Origin: Candidatus Obscuribacterales bacterium
Lineage (GTDB): Bacteria; Cyanobacteriota; Vampirovibrionia; Obscuribacterales; Obscuribacteraceae
Direction: 5' to 3'
Assembly (NCBI GenBank): GCA_020634035.1
Contig: JACKCM010000001.1
Coordinates: forward strand, 682,001-746,000
DNA length: 64,000 nucleotides
Shown piece after piece: positions 7,810-16,058 of this stretch. The position numbers were made by a program, and so were the translations under genes. Numbering within the stretch: position 1 is the first letter of the stretch; every line of letters begins with the position of its first letter. The notes under the pieces are model-generated. The model had not been told where the DNA came from and did not search any database. It saw only the letters and a list, made by a program, of their open reading frames with translations.

Positions 7810-8970
7810 TTGTTTTCGGAAACGTTTTCCATCCAACCGGAACGAATGTCTCGCTGGTTAGCCTGGGCCTTGTGGGGTGTCGCTACCCTGCTTATGCTGG
7901 TCTCAGCAAGACAGGTGGAGATGGCTCTTGCGATGTCCACCCGGACATCCGGTCTGACCACCTGGCTAACCGCCGGGGCGATTGTGGCTGGTCTCTTCTG
8001 GTGCCAGCTCGCCACGGTCTATTTCGTTCTGCAGAGGTCGTCGATCTTCTATTCCGTGCTCTACTCGGGCCTGACTTTCTTGCTGTCGGGTTTCTTCAAT
8101 GTATGGGCATTCACGGCAGAAGCGACGCTGTTCTCTGGTGATTGGTGGGTGTCGAGCGTGGTGGGACTTCTGGTTCCTTTCCTCGCTTTTCTCGCCAATC
8201 AGGTAGCCACTCAGTGCTATCTAATCGGTGCCGGCTTTCAGAAAGGCACCATACCTGATATTTCTATTCCTTCAGAAACTGTTCCTTTCCCCGAGCCTGA
8301 ATCGAGGCTGGCGGACTCCGCGTTGCCGCATGTTTTCGATGATGCAGTGCCGACTCCGGGAAACGCCCACTCAGTCTCTGAGCAGGAGCATCCCGCGATT
8401 TCGACTGCAGAAATCGAAACAGAGGTTGCCGAAGTCTCCATCCCCGAAGCGGTTATCGAGGAAAAGGAAGAGGCTATCGAAGAGGAATCCGATTCGGTCA
8501 GTGAGGCTGATTCCGAGACCGGTGCCGAAGTCGCAATAGAGGATGAAGTAGTTGATACTGATTCTTCTGGCGAGGCCGATGCACCTGTGGTCGAAGAAGA
8601 GGTCGATCAAACTGATCGGATTGAGGAAGAGCCGGAGCCTGAGATAGTCCTGCCGGAAGGTCAGCCCGTGGCCGTCGAAATTACAGATCGGCGTGTTATG
8701 GTGCGGGTCGAAAAGCAGGCTATTTCAAATAGCCGCAGGAAGAAACTGCACGAGCAACTGAGACGGATTGCTTCTGTCGCCTGGGACAAAGCTGAGAAAG
8801 CTGAATCCCGTAAAGACGGCAAGGTTTTCTGGACGCTCGGCGGCACAATCACTGCCCCTGAAATTAAAGGCAAGAAAAGCAAGAAAAAGAGGCAGGCGGC
8901 ACAATCCCGACACGTCGAAGCTGTTAGCGACCAGCTCCTGGCGTTGATCGGTCAGTACAGGAAGACGTAG
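7810..8970 (+). CDS. Four-helix membrane protein with long acidic/basic tail
   Basis: About 386 residues. I place the start at TTG 7810, because GGAGG (7799-7803) lies 6 bases before it; an ATG at 7846 is the alternative, and the open frame extends upstream through the two leader hairpins. The N-terminal third has about four transmembrane helices (SRWLAWALWGVATLLMLVSA, LTAGAIVAGLFWCQLATVYF, YSVLYSGLTFLLSGFFNVWA, VGLLVPFLAFLANQ). A long Glu/Asp-rich linker (EEKEEAIEEESDSVSEADSE...) follows, then a basic C-terminal helix region (KGKKSKKKRQAAQ). It is a paralogue of the 9187-9999 protein: both have N-x-W-[A/S]-FT......FS-DWW....VGL-[V/I]-PF..F.....-TQ. No named family; the layout slightly recalls DUF2637-type proteins. 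Confidence 0.8.
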   Translation: MFSETFSIQPERMSRWLAWALWGVATLLMLVSARQVEMALAMSTRTSGLTTWLTAGAIVAGLFWCQLATVYFVLQRSSIFYSVLYSGLTFLLSGFFNVWAFTAEATLFSGDWWVSSVVGLLVPFLAFLANQVATQCYLIGAGFQKGTIPDISIPSETVPFPEPESRLADSALPHVFDDAVPTPGNAHSVSEQEHPAISTAEIETEVAEVSIPEAVIEEKEEAIEEESDSVSEADSETGAEVAIEDEVVDTDSSGEADAPVVEEEVDQTDRIEEEPEPEIVLPEGQPVAVEITDRRVMVRVEKQAISNSRRKKLHEQLRRIASVAWDKAEKAESRKDGKVFWTLGGTITAPEIKGKKSKKKRQAAQSRHVEAVSDQLLALIGQYRKT

Positions 8971-9012
8971 CATGGCGGGAATCTCTTATCTCCTGCCGTG
9001 CCACCATCCTCG

Positions 9013-9052
9013 GGGTCGAGTGTTCTAGAATGCTCGACCCTGATCATTTTTC
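9013..9052 (+). terminator. Intrinsic terminator
   Basis: GGGTCGAG at 9013-9020 pairs with CTCGACCC at 9033-9040, followed by TGATCATTTTT. It ends the 7810-8970 transcript, so the downstream paralogue needs its own promoter or readthrough. Confidence 0.8.
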
Positions 9053-9120
9053 TGATTCATAAATTAGTCAATTTGCCTGGGGAAAGAAGTTAAGCGGTCT
9101 CACTTTACAGTGCCGGTCGT

Positions 9121-9172
9121 ACTGCCCGTTTTTTGCAATGGGCAGTACCACCTGCATTGGTCAAAGCAGGTG
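9121..9172 (+). promoter_or_regulatory. Two tandem hairpins in the 5' leader of the 9187 gene
   Basis: ACTGCCC-12 nt-GGGCAGT at about 9121-9146 is followed at once by CCACCTGC-10 nt-GCAGGTGG at about 9148-9173. The second ends a few bases before the GGAG of the next gene. The arrangement repeats that of the 7739-7782 leader without sequence similarity. Confidence 0.65.
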
Positions 9173-9186
9173 GGATTGGAGATAAT

Positions 9187-9999
9187 ATGCTTAACGGTAT
9201 GACCCCCAAGATGTACCGCCGTGCAGGTACAGGTACAGGCATGTCTGGCGTCACACTGCTGATTGTCAGCATCTACCACCAGTTCGAGGCTATCACTCAT
9301 TTTACGCACAGCATGCCGGCTGTGAGTATTCTGGTGGCAATCGCCGTAGATGCTGGGTTCGTATTCTGTGAGATGGCCCTATGGTTGTTGTACTTGTACA
9401 ACGACTCGATAGACCAGAAGGCCAAGCTCGTCACTGGTGACGAGCGTAGCAGGGTACTGGACCACAAGATCAGTAGGTTGAGCGCTCAGATGTATCTCAT
9501 CACTGCGGTGGGCTTTTCCGCGGCGATGAACGTCTGGAGCTTTACGCACCAGCTGTCCCAGTTCTCCAGGGACTGGTGGATTGGCACCTTTGTAGGACTC
9601 TTCATTCCCTTCGGCATCTTCGTGCTCTCCAAGGTCAGCACCCAGCTGTTCCTTGTGGCGACACGTCTAGTTTCCGAAGCTGAAGCCTGCGCCGAAGCCG
9701 AAGCCGAAGCCACCGCTCGTGACGAGCTGGATGTGCTGAAAGCTGAGCTTGCCGAGGCGGAGCGTCAGAAGCAGGAGCGGCTTGAAAAAGCTCGCGCCGC
9801 GAGGGCAGCGAAGAAGACCGGGGATAACACCTCGGTTTCCTCCGTTGAGAAGAAGAGCGCCGACTCAGGTGTGTCCGCGAAAGGAAAGCGGAAGGCGGAA
9901 ACCGACGAGCAGGCCGGGGCTGAAAAGCCCGTAACGCCTCGCCGTTCGAGGAAGCCTAAGTCCACTGAAGCTGGCGCGGAGAGCGCCCAGGCGGCCTAA
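9187..9999 (+). CDS. Four-helix membrane protein with coiled-coil basic tail
   Basis: About 271 residues, starting at ATG 9187 with GGAG 5-6 bases before it; an in-frame ATG at 9133 would read through the leader hairpins and is less likely. It has four hydrophobic segments (MSGVTLLIVSIYH, VSILVAIAVDAGFVFCEMALWLLYLY, MYLITAVGFSAAMNVWSF, WIGTFVGLFIPFGIFVLS). An Ala/Glu repeat (EAEACAEAEAEATARDE), a coiled-coil helix and a Lys/Arg/Ser/Ala-rich tail follow, resembling nucleic-acid-binding tails. The membrane part matches the 7810-8970 protein, so the pair arose by duplication. The function is unknown; the charged tails suggest contact with DNA, RNA or other proteins on the cytoplasmic face. Confidence 0.8.
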   Translation: MLNGMTPKMYRRAGTGTGMSGVTLLIVSIYHQFEAITHFTHSMPAVSILVAIAVDAGFVFCEMALWLLYLYNDSIDQKAKLVTGDERSRVLDHKISRLSAQMYLITAVGFSAAMNVWSFTHQLSQFSRDWWIGTFVGLFIPFGIFVLSKVSTQLFLVATRLVSEAEACAEAEAEATARDELDVLKAELAEAERQKQERLEKARAARAAKKTGDNTSVSSVEKKSADSGVSAKGKRKAETDEQAGAEKPVTPRRSRKPKSTEAGAESAQAA

Positions 10000-10003
10000 G
10001 CCA

Positions 10004-10055
10004 GAAAGGGAGCAGCAACAGAACCTGGTTGCTGTTCCCTTTCTTCTTTTGTTTG
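10004..10055 (+). terminator. Intrinsic terminator of the 9187 gene
   Basis: GAAAGGGAGCAGCAAC pairs with GTTGCTGTTCCCTTTC, followed by TTCTTTTGTTTG. It is facing a leftward terminator at 10088-10144. Confidence 0.9.
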
Positions 10056-10058
10056 TGA

Positions 10059-10080
10059 AATACTATGAGATACAGTAGAA
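10059..10080. repeat. Terminator-linked palindrome, copy 1
   Basis: AATACTATGAGATACAGTAG lies between the two facing terminators of a convergent gene pair. Together with the following GAAWGAATTGAAAA it is nearly the same as the copy at 63629-63650. Confidence 0.7.
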
Positions 10081-10087
10081 AGAATTG

Positions 10088-10144
10088 AAAAAAATAGACC
10101 CTGGAAGACCAACTCGATTTTCAGTCGAGCGGCTTCCAGGGTCG
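10088..10144 (-). terminator. Intrinsic terminator of the 10218-10601 gene
   Basis: On the minus strand GACCCTGGAAG pairs with CTTCCAGGGTC and is followed by TATTTTTTTC. A smaller CTCGA/TCGAG hairpin sits inside the loop. Confidence 0.9.
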
Positions 10145-10217
10145 AGTTTCAGGTCATGTTATCGAGAAGAAAAGGCGGACACCACAGAGTTGTGATCCCC
10201 GCTCATTGCTCCGCTTC

Positions 10218-10601
10218 CTACCAGTGGCGGTGGCGGCGGCGACGCTGGTGGCTGTCCCGGTAGCCGTTGCCGTAGGAGGCGAAGGTGAGCATGCCCGTCT
10301 CCTGCGAGCGGACGAGCTTCAGCCTGCCCTCGGAGGGCATGTAGAAGGAGTCGTCCTCGCAGGCCAGGTTGCGGCCGTTGCCGGAGCCGGTGGCCACGGG
10401 CTTCTCGGTGAAGCCGTCGTAGACCACCATGGCGTCGTCGTCCTGCAGCAGCAGGGCGAGGTCCCGGGCGGCGGTGCGGCGCTCCTGGCGGCGGCGGAGG
10501 TGCTTGCCGTAGGGGTTGGAGTCGTCCCAGCCGTGGCCGTCGAGCTTGTTGCTCATCCGCTTGATCCGATCGCCCTGGAGCTGCACGAAGATCTTGCTCA
10601 T
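10218..10601 (-). CDS. Hypothetical basic protein
   Basis: A 127-residue soluble protein starting MSKIFVQLQGDRIKRMSNKL. It has an Arg-rich middle (HLRRRQERRTAARDLALLLQ), a strand-rich centre, and an extreme Arg/His tail (DSHQRRRRHRHW). AGGAG lies 7 bases before the ATG. The charge suggests RNA or DNA binding, but no fold is recognised. It is separated from the upstream patatin gene by 132 bp that contains a GCCATCC/GGATGGC hairpin. Confidence 0.7.
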   Translation of the reverse strand: MSKIFVQLQGDRIKRMSNKLDGHGWDDSNPYGKHLRRRQERRTAARDLALLLQDDDAMVVYDGFTEKPVATGSGNGRNLACEDDSFYMPSEGRLKLVRSQETGMLTFASYGNGYRDSHQRRRRHRHW

Positions 10602-10733
10602 TCATTATCTCCTGATAGAGGTCTTAGTGTTAGACGAGATGCGCCTGCATCCCGCCAGCTAAATGCCATCCCGGTGAGGATGGCGGAGGGTGAGTGGGGC
10701 ACATCCTGAGCTTCAGGTCGCGCCCCCCTCGGG

Positions 10734-11657
10734 TCAGTGGTTGGAATCGCGGGCAGCGCGGTACGCTGCTTTGATCGCCTTCCACTTTTCTTTCGCCGAG
10801 TAATCGAGCTTGATGGCGCCGCTGTTGAAGTGGGGCGTAGAAACGAGTTTCACGCCTTTCTCCAACCAGCTCTGGAAGACGAGGTGGCTGTCGACGCACA
10901 CCTTGCCGCACCAGTACCGCATGTAGCGCTTCTGAATGACGCCGAACCAGTTGTCCAGCTCACCCACATCGATAGCCGTGATATGTGGCGCTTCGGCATC
11001 GTAATGCTTCCCCACGACACCGACGGGGCAGGCACCGTCCCAGGTGAGCATGCCGTCGAAGAGATGCATCCCTTCGAAATCGACGGCGCTGATCACACCC
11101 GGAATGGCGCAACTGGCACGTACCGCCAGACCGACCGAAGGAGGCGTGTTCGAGAGTTGGACACGTTCCCCTTCCAGGTCATAGCGGAAGACTCCCTGGC
11201 TGGTGAAGACAATCTGGCAGCGACCGATCTTGTCGATGTCGGCCATCGCCATTGTCCAGAAACGCTCCGGCCAGGCCGGAATCATTTCGTCGATGAAATC
11301 ACCAAGCGGTTGGGAGGACATCAGCGCTTTGATGGGGAGTTTCGACCCCTTCTGGCTGATGTATTGCCGGATAACCCTCCAGGGGTGTCTCCGGCTGGCT
11401 AGGAGCTCCTGAAAGTCCTTGCGGACAGACAGTCTGAGCAACTCACCCGGCGTCAAGCCCAGGGCAATGAATGCGGCGGGAATCGAGCCGCCGCTAATGC
11501 CACCAATGGAATCCCATTGGGATGCGCTGTTTTTCTTGAGACCGCAGAATGCTCCGACTCCAGCCAGGATAGATTTTGTACCGCCGCCACCTATGACCAG
11601 GTGCTGGGGTACTCCCGGTACTGAAGTGGATTCGACGGCCGAAGGTTGCATATTCAT
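10734..11657 (-). CDS. Patatin-like phospholipase
   Basis: A patatin-fold serine lipase of about 307 residues. The oxyanion-hole glycines are in VIGGGGTKSILAGVG, the nucleophile Ser in GISGGS (G-x-S-x-G), and the catalytic Asp in the DG of LFDGML. The start is taken at the ATG at 11657, with GGAGG 5 bases before it; an ATG at 11669 is the alternative. It has no signal peptide, so it probably acts on lipids from the cytosolic side. It is shorter than the second patatin-like protein's conserved core only at the termini. The upstream neighbour is a 99-residue unknown on the same strand. Its substrate is not predictable. Confidence 0.88.
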   Translation of the reverse strand: MNMQPSAVESTSVPGVPQHLVIGGGGTKSILAGVGAFCGLKKNSASQWDSIGGISGGSIPAAFIALGLTPGELLRLSVRKDFQELLASRRHPWRVIRQYISQKGSKLPIKALMSSQPLGDFIDEMIPAWPERFWTMAMADIDKIGRCQIVFTSQGVFRYDLEGERVQLSNTPPSVGLAVRASCAIPGVISAVDFEGMHLFDGMLTWDGACPVGVVGKHYDAEAPHITAIDVGELDNWFGVIQKRYMRYWCGKVCVDSHLVFQSWLEKGVKLVSTPHFNSGAIKLDYSAKEKWKAIKAAYRAARDSNH

Positions 11658-11790
11658 AGCATCCTCCATCCTTTTAGCTAAGTCAGATGACTTGTTTACT
11701 GCATAAAGCAGTCATCGAATATGGTTTTTGGCCATGTCGATAACAGTCCGGCTTCCTTGAATGAGGAAGCCGGGGCGAAAGTGACCGGGG

Positions 11791-12090
11791 CTAACAGGCT
11801 CCGGCCATGGCGACTCGACGTTCGACCTCGGTCATCAGTCGGTTCCCCATCTCGAGGGTCTCCAACTTGGCGGTCATGCTGCCGCTCTTCACGACGGAGT
11901 GCGTGACGTCGATGATGCGCACCTCGTTGCCGAAAGCGGGGTCCGCTTTGAGCAGGCGAACTGCCTCGGCGTACATGGTGTTCACGTCGGTGCTGCTGAA
12001 GTCCAGCCGCTCCGAATGAACGCCGTCCCGGACGGTGAAGAAGTGCGCTCCGTTGTCACCGGTTCCGATATAAAGCTCGAGCTTTTTCAT
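11791..12090 (-). CDS. Hypothetical small protein
   Basis: A 99-residue soluble protein, MKKLELYIGTGDNGAHFFTVRDGVHSERLDFSSTDV..., with predicted strands in the first half and helices in the second (MYAEAVRLLKADPAF; MTAKLETLEMGNRLMTEVERRVAMAGAC). GAGG lies 7 bases before the ATG. A CCGGCTTCCT/AGGAAGCCGG hairpin at about 11751-11774 follows the stop and may end the transcript. No family is recognised. Confidence 0.7.
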   Translation of the reverse strand: MKKLELYIGTGDNGAHFFTVRDGVHSERLDFSSTDVNTMYAEAVRLLKADPAFGNEVRIIDVTHSVVKSGSMTAKLETLEMGNRLMTEVERRVAMAGAC

Positions 12091-12953
12091 GGTATTACCT
12101 CGAAAGGCTAAGTTAGAGATTGCCGCCTGGAGCGATGTCCTGACGACGCGTCGACCCTTCTTGCGAATGGCCGCCCTTTTGCAGAGTCCAAAATCGACCG
12201 CTCTATCAATATCCGGTTCACCAGGCTCGGCACGAAGCAGAGGATGATGATTCAGAATGGCTGACAGAGTTTACTGGTTGGTTTTGAAATCTCTGAGAAA
12301 TTTGATGAACAAAAGGTACTTAGTTCTATCAAGCAGTTTTCTCGAAGGTCAAAACTATTTTCTGTACTCAAAAAGATGAACTGTTCAGAGTCAGAATCTC
12401 AAAAGCTATATCTGGTAATGCTTTTAGTCTTCGAATCCTTTCCCTTTTTAATTTCTCTATTTAATCTAGAGGGCTCTGGGCTCGTAATATCCCCACTTTT
12501 TAAAGACTCATTCATTTAGCGCAGCCATTTAATCTGGCTTGAATAGAAGATTTTGGGCTGACTTCCCATGACGGTATTGTGACCGGTGGCGGGATGTTAG
12601 CGAACCCGAGCTAGGGGGAATTGGGGCTCGTACAGAAAGCAACATTTACACATAAGTCTTTATGATGGCGCAGCGCTTCAGGCAGTGCTGTTCTATGGTT
12701 TCGGCTCTTTCAGGGCATTGTTAACGGGGCAGGCCGTTCTACATAGCCCTACCTGATAGCATCTTCTCGTTTTTATCCTGTTTCTAACCATGAGTTTCAG
12801 CCCCATCTAAACCCTCTCGACAATACAAGCTTAATTAGAGACGCCTTCGATTGCCTCTTCCAGCAAATGGATAGGCTTCGTCTACACTTCGTCGGCGTAT
12901 CTCTAGTCTGGCTTTGTCATTGTCGTGAGCCCAGTCACCCATACGGAGATCAA
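12091..12953. other. Long intergenic region upstream of pckG
   Basis: About 860 bp with no convincing gene. It holds the divergent promoters for the 11791-12090 gene and pckG. It contains TTAGCGCAGCCATTTAATC at 12516-12534, whose exact reverse complement occurs at 21643-21661 before the Kef-type antiporter, and a GTGACCGGTGGCGGG word at 12580-12593 related to the GTGACC repeats elsewhere. Confidence 0.55.
12516..12534 (+). repeat. 19-bp repeat, partner of 21643-21661
   Basis: An exact 19-bp match, in inverted orientation, to 21643-21661. Both copies lie in long upstream regions (pckG and the Kef-type gene), about 400 bp before the start codon in each case. Confidence 0.6.
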
Positions 12954-14792
12954 ATGACTGAACAAACCGTGAATTCGCAAGACCTTCTCGCCGCAGCACC
13001 GACACGCAACCAGGCCCTTCTTGCCTGGGTGGCAAAGGTCGCGAATCTGACCCGTCCGGCTGCCATCTACTGGTGCGACGGATCGCAACAAGAATACGAC
13101 CGCCTCTGTGCCGAGATGGTCGCCCAGGGCACCCTCATTCCGCTCAATCAAGAGAAGCGTCCCGGCAGCTTCCTGGCCCGCTCGGATATCTCCGATGTGG
13201 CTCGGGTGGAGGAGCGCACTTTCATCTGCACCGAGAGCAAGGATGACGCCGGCCCGACCAACAACTGGATGGCGCCATCCGAAGCCCATGCCGTTCTCGA
13301 CTCCCTTTTCGACGGCTGCATGGCCGGCCGCACCATGTATGTGATCCCCTTCAGCATGGGACCGCTCGGCTCCGATATCTCTCATATCGGTGTCGAGATC
13401 ACCGACTCGCCCTATGTGGTCGCCAGCATGCGGATCATGACCCGCATGGGAGGCAAGGTGCTCGACCTGCTCGGCGAGACCGGCGACTTTGTCCCCTGCC
13501 TGCACTCGGTCGGCAAACCGCTGGCTGAAGGTGACAGTGATGTCGCCTGGCCTTGCAACGCCGAGACCAAGTACATCTGCCATTTTCCCGAGACCAGGGA
13601 GATTGTCTCTTATGGCTCCGGCTATGGCGGCAACGCGCTTCTGGGCAAGAAGTGCTTCGCGCTGCGCATCGCCTCGAGCATGGCCCGGGAAGAAGGCTGG
13701 CTGGCGGAGCACATGCTCATCCTCGGCCTGACCTCGCCGGCCGGTGTCAAGAAGTACGTCGCCGCCGCGTTCCCGAGTGCCTGCGGCAAGACCAACCTGG
13801 CAATGCTGGTGCCTCCGGCAGCTCTTTCCGACTGGAAGGTGACCACCATCGGCGATGATATCGCCTGGATCAAGGTGGACGGTGAAGGCAAGCTGCGGGC
13901 GATCAATCCGGAAGCCGGCTATTTCGGCGTCGCACCGGGAACCTCGGAGCGCACCAACCCGAATGCCATGGCTTCCATGGCCAGGGACTGCATCTTCACC
14001 AATGTGGCCCTCACCGCTGACGGTGACGTCTGGTGGGAGGGTCTCACGGACAGCCCGCCTGACGGTCTCACCGACTGGCAGGGCAACCCCTGGAGCAAGG
14101 AGAGCGGCAAACCCGCCGCCCATCCCAATGCGCGCTTCACCGCTGCCGCGATCAACTGTCCTTCCCTCGACCCGGAATGGGACAATCCCCAGGGTGTTCC
14201 CCTGAGTGCATTCCTCTTCGGCGGACGACGCGCCGGAACCATTCCGCTGGTGGTCGAGAGCTTCGACTGGACCCACGGTGTCTATATGGCAGCCACCATG
14301 GGCTCAGAGACCACCGCTGCGGCAGCCGGCAAAGTCGGTCAGGTGCGTCGGGATCCGATGGCGATGCTGCCCTTCTGCGGCTACAACATGGGCGACTATT
14401 TCGCTCACTGGCTCTCCTTCGCCGACAGCGGTGCAGTCGACCTGCCGCCGATCTACTGCGTCAACTGGTTCCGGGTCGATGCCGACGGCAAGTTCCTCTG
14501 GCCCGGTTTCGGCGACAACCTCAGAGTCCTGAAGTGGATCTTCGAACGCACCGAAAGTGGTGCGGAAGCCGGTGGCACCGGGACGCCCCTCGGCATCGTG
14601 CCGGCCTTCGAGAATATCGACCTCACCGGGCTCGACAAGGTCGACGCGGAGCGTTTTGCTCGGCTGGTCGATATCGATCCGACTCTCTGGCGAAGGGAAC
14701 TCGAGGATCAGGCTGCCTTCCTGGCTCGCTTCGGAGAGCAGCTGCCGCCCGAGCTCGCCGCCTGGCAGAAGTTCATCGCCGAGTCCTTCTGA
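12954..14792 (+). CDS. pckG: Phosphoenolpyruvate carboxykinase (GTP)
   Basis: About 612 residues, the normal length for GTP-dependent PEP carboxykinase, which interconverts oxaloacetate and PEP with GTP/GDP. The P-loop FPSACGKTN is the GTP-type signature. Other conserved blocks are YVIPFSMGP, the substrate-loop region SYGSGYGGNALLGKKC, IGDDIAWIK, PEAGYFGVAPGTS, FGGRRAGTIPLV and MLPFCGYNMGDYF. The ATG at 12954 has GGAG 5 bases before it; upstream in-frame codons to 12867 do not belong to the family. It is a monocistronic gene with a terminator at 14841-14880. It supports gluconeogenesis or glycerol synthesis from C4 acids. Confidence 0.97.
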   Translation: MTEQTVNSQDLLAAAPTRNQALLAWVAKVANLTRPAAIYWCDGSQQEYDRLCAEMVAQGTLIPLNQEKRPGSFLARSDISDVARVEERTFICTESKDDAGPTNNWMAPSEAHAVLDSLFDGCMAGRTMYVIPFSMGPLGSDISHIGVEITDSPYVVASMRIMTRMGGKVLDLLGETGDFVPCLHSVGKPLAEGDSDVAWPCNAETKYICHFPETREIVSYGSGYGGNALLGKKCFALRIASSMAREEGWLAEHMLILGLTSPAGVKKYVAAAFPSACGKTNLAMLVPPAALSDWKVTTIGDDIAWIKVDGEGKLRAINPEAGYFGVAPGTSERTNPNAMASMARDCIFTNVALTADGDVWWEGLTDSPPDGLTDWQGNPWSKESGKPAAHPNARFTAAAINCPSLDPEWDNPQGVPLSAFLFGGRRAGTIPLVVESFDWTHGVYMAATMGSETTAAAAGKVGQVRRDPMAMLPFCGYNMGDYFAHWLSFADSGAVDLPPIYCVNWFRVDADGKFLWPGFGDNLRVLKWIFERTESGAEAGGTGTPLGIVPAFENIDLTGLDKVDAERFARLVDIDPTLWRRELEDQAAFLARFGEQLPPELAAWQKFIAESF

Positions 14793-14840
14793 TTGACCTG
14801 AAGGGCTGTTGAGGCTTTTGAATCAAGCCGATAGATTTCA

Positions 14841-14880
14841 GGACCGGGGTAAGGGTTGTTTCTCTTACTCCGGTTCTTTT
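14841..14880 (+). terminator. Terminator of pckG
   Basis: GGACCGGGGTAAG pairs with CTTACTCCGGTTC, followed by TTTTAAATTG. Confidence 0.88.
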
Positions 14881-14889
14881 AAATTGCTA

Positions 14890-14912
14890 ATAACTATATG
14901 AAGTAGTGTAAA
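14890..14912. repeat. Terminator-linked palindrome, copy 2
   Basis: AACTATATGAAGTAGTGTAA lies about 10 bases after the pckG terminator and just before the facing rhomboid terminator (GGAAAGAC/GTCTTTCC, 14924-14958). Confidence 0.65.
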
Positions 14913-14923
14913 ATCGATTTAAT

Positions 14924-14958
14924 GGAAAGACAATCTGCCCGGGGCGAATCGTCTTTCC
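14924..14958 (-). terminator. Terminator of the rhomboid gene
   Basis: GGAAAGAC at 14924-14931 pairs with GTCTTTCC at 14951-14958; on the minus strand it is followed by ATTAAATCGATTTT. Confidence 0.7.
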
Positions 14959-14976
14959 GGAGCTGGATCTCTTAGC

Positions 14977-15642
14977 TCAGTTTTTCCACGGCATGCGGAA
15001 ATAATGAGCGCGATGGTAGTAGAGACCAAGCAAGAATCCTGCCGCAAATCCACCGACATGTGCCATATGGGCGACACCGTCGCTTTTCTCCGGATAGAAG
15101 AAAACCAGCGTCAGCACCAGAATCAGCTCGACGATACTCTTGAAGGTGAAGAACACCGCAGCCATGGTGGCTATCGGAGCGACGACCTCAGAGAACATTC
15201 CGCGGAAGCGGAAGGCGACGAACATGCCCATCATGCCGAAGACCGATCCGCTGGCACCGAGAATCGGTGTCTGCGAATGGATGTCGAGCAGATAATGCGC
15301 GAGACAGGCAGCCACTCCCATAAGGATGTAGTACCTGATACCGCGGGCTACTCCGGTGAAATAGACCACTCCCATGGCAGCCGGGATCAAGAAGATCATG
15401 TTGCTCAGGTAGTGATCCATACCTCCATGGAGGAATATATAGCTGACGGTATTGAACGCAGATTTGCCGATCAGAAGAGGGTCGAGATGCGCAAGCGCAT
15501 CGGTCATCTCGGCAGGATTGAACAGGAAGAACTGAAGCACCGGCATTCCGTTGCGGAGCATGGCCGAAACCAGCACCTGGAAGATGAGGGTGGACAATCC
15601 GATGATCAGCAAGAACCGTTTTACATTGGCTAAGGTTCTCAT
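14977..15642 (-). CDS. Rhomboid-family intramembrane serine protease
   Basis: About 221 residues with six hydrophobic segments. The catalytic Ser is in GASGSVFG (GxSG) and the catalytic His in GVAHMAHVGGFAAG. The conserved HGGMDHYLSN loop after the second helix is also present. This gives the Ser-His dyad of active rhomboids, which cleave transmembrane segments of other proteins. The start is uncertain: ATG 15642 (AGG upstream) is preferred, and ATG 15678 adds 12 residues without a ribosome site. It is one of three rhomboid-family genes in this window. It lies downstream of two tiny membrane-protein genes but is separated from them by a strong hairpin at 15763-15803. Confidence 0.9.
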   Translation of the reverse strand: MRTLANVKRFLLIIGLSTLIFQVLVSAMLRNGMPVLQFFLFNPAEMTDALAHLDPLLIGKSAFNTVSYIFLHGGMDHYLSNMIFLIPAAMGVVYFTGVARGIRYYILMGVAACLAHYLLDIHSQTPILGASGSVFGMMGMFVAFRFRGMFSEVVAPIATMAAVFFTFKSIVELILVLTLVFFYPEKSDGVAHMAHVGGFAAGFLLGLYYHRAHYFRMPWKN

Positions 15643-15762
15643 GAAGATAGCCTTTATCCCGGATCGGCTTGCTGCCATACTCTTGGCCCGATCCTATTGC
15701 GTATCGACAGTGAAGCAAGCGTCGATGAGTAGAGAACCTGCAGAAAAATCTACCGAACGGGG

Positions 15763-15803
15763 CAGAAAGGAAAAGGATTTCGCAAAATGACTTTTCCTTT
15801 CTG
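15763..15803 (-). terminator. Long perfect hairpin
   Basis: CAGAAAGGAAAAG at 15763-15775 pairs perfectly with CTTTTCCTTTCTG at 15791-15803. It lies after a second stem (GGATAAGGC/GCCTTATCC, 15824-15854) and before the rhomboid start. It probably ends the transcript of the two 50-residue proteins, or acts in the rhomboid leader. Confidence 0.6.
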
Positions 15804-15905
15804 TCTCGCAAAGAGAGTCAGCAGGATAAGGCAGAGTGAAGGCGCGCCTTATCCGATTCTTGTGGTCTGATTTACTCAGACTTGATTGTTATCGTTTTGG
15901 TCAGC

Positions 15906-16058
15906 TTAGAGAGCACCACCGATGGCGGCAATTGCGATAAGCAAAACCACAACTACGATAGCTCCTTGAAAGAGAAGACCCAGGTTCTGCTTGAGCCTGA
16001 GGTCGTCCAACTCTCGTTTGCTTCGCGGTGGTGTGGGAGACTTTTCTTTCATATTCAT
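15906..16058 (-). CDS. 50-residue single-pass membrane protein
   Basis: Starts MNMKEKSPTPPRSKREL; the body is a basic N-terminal half, a short amphipathic stretch and one strong transmembrane helix (GAIVVVVLLIAIAAIGGAL) at the extreme C-terminus, like a tail-anchored protein. GGAG lies just before the ATG, inside the end of the upstream gene. The start overlaps the upstream stop (ATGA), so translation is probably coupled. No family is recognised. Confidence 0.65.
   Translation of the reverse strand: MNMKEKSPTPPRSKRELDDLRLKQNLGLLFQGAIVVVVLLIAIAAIGGAL

Noticed and set aside
9680..9720. GCCGAA short repeat considered as a microsatellite element
   Set aside because: It is in frame and codes an Ala/Glu helix that continues into a coiled coil.
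12903..14276. Long leftward frame opposite pckG
   Set aside because: Shadow of a highly conserved gene; no ribosome site or family match.
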